From positions 14,851,360-14,915,359 of the forward strand of contig CM067311.1 of assembly GCA_034231615.1 (NCBI GenBank): a stretch of DNA of 64,000 nt, given 5' to 3'. The stretch is from Meghimatium bilineatum. Taxonomy: Eukaryota; Mollusca; Gastropoda; Stylommatophora; Philomycidae. Below the pieces are notes generated by a model that saw only the letters and a list, made by a program, of their open reading frames with translations, was not told where the DNA came from and did not search any database. This document shows, one piece after another, positions 56,001-64,000 of this stretch. A program made the translations under genes and the position numbers. The first letter of the stretch is position 1, and each line of letters opens with the position of its first letter.

Positions 56001-58441
56001 TTTGGAAGAATAGGTCTGTTCTATTTCTGAAATTTAATAACAGAGGGTGTAGTTGTGTGATGTGCACTTATGTTTTAGAAATAGACTATAAGTTAGGAAT
56101 TTGCAGTTTTGTCTTCTAACCCTGACCTTTACTTCTATTACAGACTAGTTATAAAGATTTAAGTTAAATAATAAATAAAGACACAATATACTGTTATCAC
56201 AAGCTAAGCCCCCCTCACACTATTCTTTTCTGTCACTAGAACATGTAGATTTCTGATCACTAGCTTAATTTACTATTAGAACATATAGATTTGTGTTCAC
56301 TAGCTTAAGTTATTACTAGATCAAATATTTCTGTTCACTAGCTTAATTTATTAGAATATATAGATTTCTGTTTACTTAATTTATTATTAGAACGTATACA
56401 AGTAGAATATTCGCTAGCTTAATTTATTACATTACTTGATATATTAATTCATTACTTGATAAAGCAAATAATTAGTTATTATATAGTTTACTTAATTAAA
56501 TTTGTTAGATTATAGTTAAATTTTATTTTTGGAGGTGTTACAGTTAGACATTTTAAATAAGTAGTAAACATTAGGGTAACATAAAACTAGAGAGATATAG
56601 AACTATAGAGTAATATAGTTTGATAGTTTTGTATTTGATAGTTCTGTCACTTCAGATCTCAGTTTTCAAGATATTATATCAATATAAAAAATAATGAAAA
56701 GTTCTAAAACAGGGGTTGGCAAAATATGGCCTGTCAAGCCTTTTTTTTAAATAACTTGTCCAACAGGCTGATCTACAAAATACTAGCCTCCAAGCTCAGA
56801 AAACACTGCTTGAAGTTTCAATGGTTTAAAAGATCTTTTTTGACCCCCATACTACATGAGAAAATTTTAATCTAGCCCTCTGACTAAAAAATGTTGCCCA
56901 CCTCTGGTCTACCTTAATTAGTCTTATATTTTCTACTTTACAATATTTATTTGTTATATATCTATACTGTACTTTACTAAGGATAAGAAAATATTTATGA
57001 CTTAGTTTATCTTAGAACTTCATATAAGGAGAAGGCTGAGATCTGGAATTGATATCTGCTTTGTCAGCATCTGTCTTACTTAACCTTGATCTTTGCTGAA
57101 ACTAGTCATGGTCAAATGTAAAGCTTGTTTGAATGTTCTTTCTTTCAGCAATTTTCAAGAAAATCTTCCAGCAACTGGTTTGAAAGAAGAGCCTGGACCA
57201 ACTCTAGATGAATTGTACCAGTCATGGACAGCAGAAAAAAGCAAGAGATCTACCAAATTTTTTATTGTATCCATTTTGCATTTTAAGTTAATTGTTTATT
57301 AGTTTGAATAGTAGAAAGAAAATTCATATGTAAACTTATTTGTTGTAGTAAAATCTCATTATAACAACATGGTTCGGGTCTGGACCAATGAAATATGTAT
57401 GTAATAACAGAAACACACTTTATACAGTACAAACAATACAAAATTAATATAATTAGAGGTTCTAATAAGTTTTGATAAATGGGAAAATTTGTAATAAACG
57501 TATGCACTATAGAGGAATTGCATTGTATAATGTTAATAACAATAATTGAACATATCCTGTTTAGGACATTGCTTGTCAATCTTTTGAATGTTTAGATTTC
57601 ACCAATTGCATCACCAGCACAATGTGGAAGATCTGCTGACCAGAGTTGTGTTTGTTAGCTGGGACCACTATTCACTCTACCACCGAGCAGACGTGAGACT
57701 TTTTTTCTGCATTCATTTTCAAACTTGTGCAGATTAGCAGAATGTAGGCCAGAGAAGGGAATGTGTTATGTCTGTGTTCACAGCTTAGCTGCAATATCTT
57801 TGGCTGTTGGCCTGACACATCCAGCTCAGCATGACCTATAGGTTACTTTGACCCTCGATGGGGTGACCAACTCCATCATCAAAGCTTCTTAGTTGCCTTT
57901 TATGACATATATGGCAAGTAAGTCTCTCTAATTTTTGTTTTCTTTTTGGGGCCCGGCAACACAGACTGAGACTAATAGTTACCGTAACCTTCCATTTTTC
58001 TAGCACTTATTACAATGTGCTCATTTGTTGCAATGTGGTTAGCTGTAAAGGATACAGGTCAATTGTGTTTAAGCTGATATAGTTTTTCAGTGTTATATGT
58101 TCCAGGAATTAGCACTTTACTGTACTCATGGGGGTGGACGTCCCGCTTACAGTCAAGGACTTTGTGAAGTCTTCACAACAACCTGTCTTAGTCCAGGTGC
58201 AGCTGATTGCTGTGGAAGCTACTGTCTGGCTGGTACTATGCTTCTTGTAACAAGCATCATGCACTAATGCGCCCATAGCAACACCTTCACGAGGAACCCG
58301 TTTCAAACAAATCTTATAAACACATCTATAAAAACAAAAGATTTCTCGCTGACTCACATAACTTCTTACAGGGTGTTCCAATTAAATACAAAAAAATATT
58401 ATAATCCACTGCATTAGATCATTAGTATAAATAGACACGTA

Positions 58442-58536
<95 letters not shown>

Positions 58537-61500
58537 ACATTAGACATTGCTTGCTACAAATCACCAGCCTCATTGAGATAATCATAGAGAGATTGCGTTA
58601 TTTTATGCTTTTAGAATAGAAAGGTTAACATAATAAGTATGATGAGGAGAGAATACTAAACACTGTAATGGTATAGATGGTTTTAACACTTTGCTCACCA
58701 GCAATCTAGAGCATACTTATCCACCATTACTGAGGGTGCACACAAAATTGTATACATTGATATCGCGTCTTTAAAAATCCGTATAAAATCGATCTAGCGT
58801 GAGAAAGCCTTGAAACTTTCTATGTGTTGTAACGACTGTTTGCACTTTCTGAATAAAGTGAAAAGAGTTATTTCAAGTGAAAAATGCTACTTATCGTAAT
58901 GATAGGCCTAGATTTACATTAATTTCTATATATCATATAATATTACCTTCGAAATCTCCGATATATCATGATTAAAAACTCATCTACGATGTCTATATCG
59001 GTATTCCACACATGCCGTCATTTTTACACAACATAATTTCCCGGAAACGCTATTTTTAGTCACATTTTTGCAATGGGTATTCCCATTTTTCTGATCTATC
59101 ATAGCACATTCGACTATTGTCAAAATTGGTCAGCAAGGTTCTGCAACGGAAATTCGACTATAGTCGAAATTGGTCAGGAAAGTGTTAAATTTATCAGAAC
59201 ACAGCAGAAGTTGGATGTGTAGAACCATTGGTGACACACAATTTCTCTTTGTTCTCTGGACTACATTCTACTGGAAATCTAGCAAGTCCATTGGCCTGCT
59301 ACAAGAGAGTTTGAGAACAAATGCTTGAAAATATTAGTATAACCAGAATTGTTATTGTAGAATTATCCACATCATCAAACTAAATGTAATTTTTCCTTAA
59401 CAAATGTTCAGTTTAGCTCCATAACATCAAAGCTGTTTGAAACTTTCAAGGAAGTTGTGGGACCTGCGACAACATTGTGTGCCTTGGTAACCAGATCTCA
59501 AGAGTGGCAATCAAAGTTCTTAGCACTACCAGTTCTCAGAAAACGTAAGCATGGGAGTGAACTGAGTAATTCTATTGAGATGAGATTGCAGTGAGGTAAC
59601 AAATGAAGAGAGCATGGAGATGTCTGCAGTGATTAAAGCATGCATATATTTTCTTCCTTTATTCTCTCATCTTGTATCATCCTCCATTTTGTCTGCTTTT
59701 GGTCACATGTATTTTCTTCTGCATCTGTGGTCATGTTATATTGTCAGGCTTGTTGCCAGGGCAAAGTCCACTGTCTTCTCCAGGACAGGGCGCTGCGCCA
59801 CAGCTTTTCCTCAAATCTTTATCCTCTGGTCAGGTTTGCTGTCTCTTTTTGTCATAATGACTGCACTTTCTGAATGAATTAAAGCCCCAGAGTTATTTAA
59901 AGTGCACAATCCTACTTATAATAATGCTAGGCCTAGATTTACATTACTTTCTATAATATATAATGCACATAATATATCTTATAATCTCACCGTCCAAAAT
60001 TCTGATTTATGCATGATAAATACTCATGAAATACTCTACTAGGGTAATGAAAACAAATTTTTAAAAATTATTTTCATCAAAAGTAAACTATCTAGGATAA
60101 GTGCACAGATTTATTGGAAGGGAGCAATATAGTTCTTTCTTCTTTTCAAGTTATACCACTTTATGCCTTTCAGCATCAGGGGTAGAAGAGTTCTCTGGAG
60201 ACAGCCGTTTTTTGTGTGCATCATATATGCTTGTTTTCGTTGATTCTTTTATTTCTGTAATCCATCTTTTGCATGGTCTGTATCCATCATGTCTGTATAA
60301 CAATGCTTTTTGAGGGGCACTAACTTATGGTAGTTTGGAAGCATGTGAAAACCACTTAATCTGTTTTCTGATGTAATCCAAGATTGGCATTGTGTTTGTT
60401 AGACTTCTGATATTTTGATTTCTGATTTTGTCTCTTATTGTTACTCTGATAATTCTACATAGTAAAGTCATTCCTGTTGTAACAAGTTTTCTTTTGTTGT
60501 TAGTGTCCACGTTTGACATTGTTAGCATAGTGATATAGTTATTGTAATTATTTGGTGGTATAATATTGCAACGTTAAGAGGTCTGGAGAATATAGTTACA
60601 ACAGGAAAGATTTAAAGGCAAGAGAGATCGAGGACGACAAGGTGAGAAAATATTAGTCTGACATTATGGCATGGCAGGGAGTCAACTACAATCCTGATAA
60701 AATAGTCATTTAAAAAAGTTAAGTATGAGGTCTAGATTTTATGCAAAGTGTTAAGATAAGATGATGATAACACTCAAGGTTGAGGTAACGTTATTTATAT
60801 CTATTACTTTTTTTTTTACTAAGGATATACTGTATATCTCCTCCCCCCCCCCCCCCCCCCCCAGGATAACATATAACATTTTTTTTGCAATTTAGTTATG
60901 TGCGTCACTTTCTAATAAACAAAAACAACAAAAAACTACATGAGGGGAAAAAACCAACATGCAGATGAGAATGTAAGACAACACAATTTTGAATGTATTT
61001 GGTTATATTTTAAAGTAGTTTTGTCTATAATTTTTAACTGACAAGGTCATCTGGATACTGCACCAGTGTAGAAATCAGGTGTAAACGATCTCACGTTAGC
61101 CAATGTCCATAAAATTTATAAAAGGATTTTTGCCCATTTCCAAACAACTGGATATCTAGTTTCCTAGTAGTGACCTTTCCCATTGTAATTTTGCATGCTG
61201 ATCCCAGACAATGTCATTTATCTTAGATGATGAAACTTTTATAATGCTTTTTATTGACCCGCGAATCAAAGTATATGCAAAGTGGCACTGTATCGATCAG
61301 CACACATGATTAATTAGGAGACGGGCGTGCCGTCTCCAGAGCATGTACATATATGTGAATGCTAAATTAGACAGCATTTTGAATGCAGAGTTAAGATTTG
61401 GATCAAACCTTATGTAGAAAGAATCTAGATTCCAGATAATACAGCACAAAAATTTGTGTGTCCATACAGATGAGTTCAGGTAAAAAAGAATGTTTTCTAG

Positions 61501-62330
61501 CCAAATATCAAACTTTTTAAAGGTACATTTCATATATCAACATTTTAATAAATATTTACGTTAGTAATTAATTGTGTGTTTGAGTGTTATTGGAGTGGGG
61601 GTGTTGCTAATTTTTCACAAACTAAGCATATACCCACCTTTTTTTTTTTTTAGAAAAAAAATACTACTTATACCAATTATTATTGTTAAATCTAGTGCAT
61701 GGAACTCTGACACTCTGCAAATCCATGCATTAACATACTTTAGAGAGAACATTTATGCAGGGCAGTTTGTGGGCAAAGTATGCTAAAATCACAGAAACCT
61801 AATTTGTTATATGTAAATGAACATTAAAAAATATTAAATTAAGTGGTTTTTTAATGTACATGGCTGAAAGGTTAGAGCGTTGTTCTCATATTCGAGCGGT
61901 TCAGGGTTGGAGGATAAATTAAAAAGCTCTCCCTGACGAGGTGGCAGCACGGGCATGCGGACTTTATCACACAGCTACTCATACCACCTAAATAATGGGA
62001 AACCTGCAGTATTGATAATTTTTGACAGTATATTAAACAAAGTAGTGGGATGACCAGAAGCTGTGATGGTCGTAGACCACTGCATTATTCATATAGAAAA
62101 TGAAGGATTATTGTGGCTGACAGCTTGATACATTACAAGCATTTCCAGCATTGTATGTCTATTTTTGTAATGTATCATACATTAATAATATATTTTTTAA
62201 ATATATGTCTGCAGAAATTCTCAGCGGTATGCTGGACCTCAGTCGCCAAAGCAGTATTGTGATCAGTAATGATAAGCTCAGAATGGAGTTTGGATTACGT
62301 ACCGATGATTTTCTTGATGGAGATTCATGA
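47100..62330 (+). CDS. Mondo: Mondo-family (MLXIP/MLXIPL-like) bHLH-zipper transcription factor, short form, 7 exons
   Basis: Exons 47100-47180, 51562-52071, 54955-55036, 55501-55600, 57149-57266, 59412-59544 and 62215-62330 join in one frame (1,140 bp, 379 aa). All introns are GT-AG. Residues 178-197 are a basic region with His185, Glu189 and Arg193, the H-E-R pattern that reads CACGTG-type E-boxes. Helix 1, loop and helix 2 follow (to about 235), then a zipper, then LPATG (268-272), KFFIFSSITSKLFETF and LALPVLRK, which align with the Mondo/ChREBP dimerisation and cytoplasmic-localisation domain. Mondo proteins pair with MLX and respond to glucose. The N-terminal Mondo conserved regions are missing, making this far shorter than vertebrate relatives (about 850-920 aa). 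The start at 47,100 (G at -3) is uncertain: acceptors gcaaag/ and gctgtag/ could make this exon internal. Confidence 0.85.
48547..48712 (+). mobile_element. SINE-A partial copy
   Basis: gaagttggacgtgtcagg, gcagatatcacagcaaagct and aatctgcagaagtttgaaaa then cgaacgcaaaagaa. The head is missing. An inverted tail piece precedes it at 48,547-48,570. Confidence 0.7.
49089..49340 (-). mobile_element. SINE-A copy with 11-bp target duplication
   Basis: Runs from cttcttcttctgcgttcg to ccccggcaaaacacgag. GAGGATTATTT flanks it at 49,078-49,088 and 49,341-49,351. About 20 bp of the middle is deleted relative to other copies. Confidence 0.9.
49690..49845. repeat. Minisatellite, units of about 42-49 bp, 4 copies
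   Basis: ggtatgtccttgtctatgag then tttgtaggtttctaatatta, with one longer copy (attaaagttaaa). It lies in intron 1. Confidence 0.8.
50430..50758 (-). mobile_element. LINE C-terminal fragment in intron 1
   Basis: The minus strand encodes the RT thumb/connection remnants and an arginine-rich RSEEDLEQDG*HQDN-like end; stops are frequent. Confidence 0.6.
50755..51185 (+). mobile_element. LINE C-terminal fragment in intron 1, opposite orientation
   Basis: The plus strand reads YGCET, RRKGRPIRR and RWKMQVTWTKTGVQ in broken frames. It abuts the minus-strand fragment head to head. Confidence 0.6.
52570..52835 (-). mobile_element. SINE-A copy, old
   Basis: ttagcaggacatagtccgga, tgaggcagccaactcaccc and cctccttagttgcctcattt identify it. 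It is strongly diverged. Confidence 0.75.
53000..53705 (+). mobile_element. LINE fragment in intron 2
   Basis: Decayed RT and C-terminus: FEYLGSLINSNG, then ACIFPVAIYGCETWTI, then KKMDARHQRPLNMTVTEADR and LAQDQQTFSKAVMT. Several internal deletions. Confidence 0.8.
55037..57148 (+). other. Introns 3 and 4 of the Mondo-like gene, around exon 4
   Basis: Intron 3 (55,037-55,500) and intron 4 (55,601-57,148). Intron 4 holds an AT-rich repeat of about 40 bp (attagaacatatagatttct, gttcactagcttaatttatt) at 56,225-56,470 and the hAT-like MITE at 56,710. Confidence 0.7.
56710..56906. mobile_element. hAT-like MITE in intron 4
   Basis: Termini CAGGGGTTGGCAAAAT and (reverse complement of the right end) CAGAGGTGGGCAACAT match at 13 of 16 positions, a hAT-type inverted repeat. 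No clear 8-bp duplication remains. Confidence 0.65.
57697..57970 (-). mobile_element. SINE-A copy
   Basis: ctgcattcattttcaaactt, tgacacatccagctcagcat and agttgccttttatgacatat, ending ggggcccggcaacacagac. GAGACT on both sides may be the remnant of its target duplication. Confidence 0.75.
58448..58533. repeat. (TA)n microsatellite, about 43 units
   Basis: An uninterrupted TA run of about 85 bp in intron 5. Confidence 0.97.
58687..59184. mobile_element. piggyBac-like MITE flanked by TTAA
   Basis: TTAA at 58,683-58,686 and 59,185-59,188 bound a 498-bp segment. Its ends CACTTTGCTCACCA and (reverse complement) CACTTTCCTGACCA match at 12 of 14 bases. TTAA targets are diagnostic of piggyBac-type transposition. 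The interior (gcactttctgaat, then taggcctagatttacatta) recurs at 59,850-60,010, so a second, partial copy lies in intron 6. Confidence 0.75.
59195..59335 (+). mobile_element. SINE-A subfamily fragment
   Basis: cagaagttggatgtgtaga, tctctggactacattctactgg and cctgctacaagagagtttga match the variant at 23,655-23,830. Confidence 0.65.
60130..60535 (-). mobile_element. LINE C-terminal fragment in intron 6
   Basis: The minus-strand frame reads RIIRVTIRDKIRNQNIRSLT, then RKQIKWFSHASKLP, followed by a decayed CKRW region and gcatcaggggtagaagagtt. It is the same family as 39,588, 40,680 and 46,190. Confidence 0.8.
61858..61990 (+). mobile_element. tRNA-like SINE, second copy
   Basis: TGGCTGAAAGG fits the A-box consensus. 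GGTTCAGGGTT about 30 bp further is a decayed B box. The body gcatgcggactttatcacac matches the minus-strand copy at 38,965-39,330. Confidence 0.5.
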
Positions 62331-62670
62331 CACAAGTTATATTGATCCACTGCCATTGTACCATTGTACATTTCATTAAGTCCCATATATTGTTTGTTTA
62401 TTATTTATGATAAATATGTACATAGATTTAATAAAAAAAACATGTCATGAGCAACTCAAGACAATTCTTTGTACATAGCTATAAATAGAATTACTGATCT
62501 CATTTTCATATAAGATTGTTATACCATGTACAGTTATATGATGCACAACGTAATCATGTCAGTAAATTGTGAAGTATATATATATATTATATATATATAG
62601 TAAATGTGAGCGAAGATGAAACAAAGAAGTGTTTGGAATGTTCTGAATAAAATCATGTTTCAGTGGTATG
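62331..62670 (+). terminator. 3' untranslated region and poly(A) signals of the Mondo-like gene
   Basis: AATAAA at 62,430-62,435 and again at 62,646-62,651; the latter is followed by a GT-rich agtggtatgttttag stretch. Both are plausible cleavage signals. A short (TA)n lies at 62,575-62,600. Confidence 0.6.
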
Positions 62671-62757
62671 TTTTAGAAGTCATTAATTTCATGTTTAAAA
62701 AAAAAAATTTTTTTACTTTAGGTAGGTCTGCAATTATAAAGTGACAAAAGACATTGC

Positions 62758-63115
62758 ATTTATTGTGAATGTTAGTCGTCGGATCATCATCACTGCAAAC
62801 AGGACACGTCCATAGTTGCTCAGATCTCTCCTTGAGTGTATCCGCCATTACACTTCTGCTGGCAGTACTAGTCCTATGCTCGTTGACCATCATTCTTCTG
62901 CGCCCTCCAAAATGTTCATTTCTAGCAACACCGCATTTCAATCCCCTTATCTTTAATCCTGGTCATTGAAAAGGAATCATCATCCACATTAGTCGCACTC
63001 TTGCGTGCTATATCTCTTAAGGAGTTCAAAACGTCAGCGCAATCCACATCGCCCTGTGCCACAATCGTGCATGATGCCAGTTGGTCCTCTTTTATTTCCT
63101 CCAACACCCGCAATG
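62758..63115 (-). mobile_element. Dispersed-element coding fragment with a CPxC zinc-binding end, copy 2
   Basis: Minus-strand frames 62,922-63,113 and 62,660-62,941 join by one frameshift near 62,940. They carry DVLNSLRDIARKSATNVDDD, then KCGVARNEHFGG, RRMMVNEHR, VMADTLKERSEQLWTCPVC and SDDDPTTN. The shared blocks with 13,285-13,640 show this is repetitive. The function is unknown; DNA or RNA binding through a zinc knuckle is a guess. Confidence 0.6.
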
Positions 63116-63829
63116 TCCCAGCACGAAAATAATTGTAACCACTTTTAGCCTCGCCTTTCTCAAGGTCTCAATACACTATTCGCGAATGAGACCCACTTGT
63201 ACCATCCCAATCATACTCATAGTCAGTCAATATGCAGACCTATGTTACTTTCTGTGTGCATACACACTCAAATGCCTTGGTCACCGCCATAGTCTCCATG
63301 GTCATGCTACTCATAGTGACCACAAAGGCACCACTCTCCTTCCTGATCGTTATACCTGCGCACCTAGCTGTGAAGGCCCAATCACTGAACATGTCTAATC
63401 ACAGATTGTGAATTGTGTGATAAATCAATCATCAGATAAGAAGCAAGGGAATATATGTGATGAATTAATCGTCAGACAAGAAGCAATGGAATATGTGATA
63501 AATCAACCATGAGATATTGTACATTTAATAGCAGTATTTTAATGAGCAACATTTAATGAGGTATCAATTCATAACATACCAATTGTTCACATATATGTAT
63601 GGCACATCGTCAACGTAAGAAGGTATTTTAAAGGAATGTAGTTCTATCCATGCTCTGTATATATTACTTTGAAGTAGTGTGATTATGTCTAGATGTGATG
63701 CTGATAAAAAAAACCCAGCATAAATGTACATACAACTTGTTGAGATGCGTATTGTCTGATGTGATATTCCAGAATTATCACAACCTGTTACTGATATCCT
63801 ACATGACTAAGGAGATTTTGGGCGGGGTG
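63116..63829. other. No recognisable gene
   Basis: A 105-aa frame on the plus strand shows no domain. A duplication of about 45 bp (gataaatcaatcatcagata, aagaagcaagggaatatatg) is present 2-2.5 times at 63,415-63,510. Confidence 0.4.
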
Positions 63830-64000
63830 AGATTGACTATCCTGTCCCAGAAGCCTGAATTTTCATTTGTTGGTCCGAAAGGCACTAGTGTAAACCATGA
63901 CACAACACATTTTATTCTCCGGGTCTTCTTTTTCTTCAGTGTTCATTCTCAGACTCCCACTGGATCTTTCTTGTAGCAGGACAATGGTCAATTGGATTTC
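63830..64000. mobile_element. Two SINE-A-related fragments in opposite orientation
   Basis: 63,830-63,925 (+) carries gaaaggcactagtgtaaacc and atgacacaacacatttt. 63,925-64,000 (-) carries gtgttcattctcagactccc and tagcaggacaatggtcaa. The second is cut by the window end. Confidence 0.6.

Larger units (their letters stand above)
57267..59411 (+). other. Intron 5 of the Mondo-like gene
   Basis: gtatcc to tttcag. Contains a SINE-A copy, a (TA)n tract, a piggyBac-like MITE and a SINE-A-subfamily fragment. Confidence 0.75.
59545..62214 (+). other. Intron 6 of the Mondo-like gene
   Basis: gtaagc to tctgcag. Contains the partial piggyBac-like copy (59,850-60,010), a LINE fragment (60,130-60,535, minus), a C22 tract (60,841-60,862) and a tRNA-like SINE (61,858-61,990). 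Confidence 0.75.

Noticed and set aside
51562-62330. MLX rather than Mondo as the identity of the bHLH-zipper gene
   Set aside because: The LPATG block after the zipper and the KFFIFSSI...LALPVLRK segment fit Mondo/ChREBP better than MLX, although the short length alone would fit MLX.

Overview
This is a window of an animal nuclear genome, most likely a lophotrochozoan and probably a mollusc. The evidence is indirect: one multi-exon gene with GT-AG introns in a very repeat-rich background, many 5'-truncated non-LTR retrotransposon 3' ends, a SINE family with clean target-site duplications, many minisatellites, and no bacterial-style gene packing. The species assignment is an inference. I found no rRNA genes, no functional tRNA, no CRISPR array and no operon.

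Layout. Bases 1-24,300 are intergenic sequence built from retrotransposon debris, tandem arrays (units of 32, 56/113, 38, 55, 42, 53, 30, 50 and 23 bp), SINE copies and a Tc1-like transposase fossil. Bases 24,317-37,784 are a giant inverted repeat: two arms of 6,710 bp around a 48-bp spacer, flanked on both sides by the 6-bp direct repeat CGTGTC. It is therefore one inserted mobile element that is palindromic along essentially its whole length. Each arm carries one convincing open reading frame (237 aa, two C2H2 zinc fingers), so two identical genes point at each other across the centre. Bases 37,785-46,900 are again repeat debris, including a SINE nested in a LINE and a hAT-like MITE.

Bases about 47,000-62,700 hold the one host gene I can reconstruct. 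It is a Mondo-family (MLXIP/MLXIPL-like) bHLH-leucine-zipper transcription factor on the + strand. Seven coding exons splice in a continuous frame to 379 aa and contain the basic region, the HLH-zipper and the Mondo-type C-terminal dimerisation domain. The long N-terminal glucose-response region of classical Mondo proteins is absent from these exons. The gene therefore starts from a short-form promoter here, or its 5' exons lie upstream of what I can see. Its introns contain SINEs, LINE ends, a piggyBac-like MITE, a hAT-like MITE and a long (TA)n tract.

How the parts relate. The mobile fraction looks like a LINE/SINE ecology. The 3' end of an RNase H-bearing LINE (about 18.3 kb and 19.6 kb) shares its terminal sequence and GAA tail with two SINE-like families in the window, which suggests the LINE mobilises them. 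The most unusual object is the fully palindromic element. Its 6-bp duplication and 5'-AG ends fit Polinton/Maverick-type integration, and its shape is what snap-back replication of a linear element would produce.
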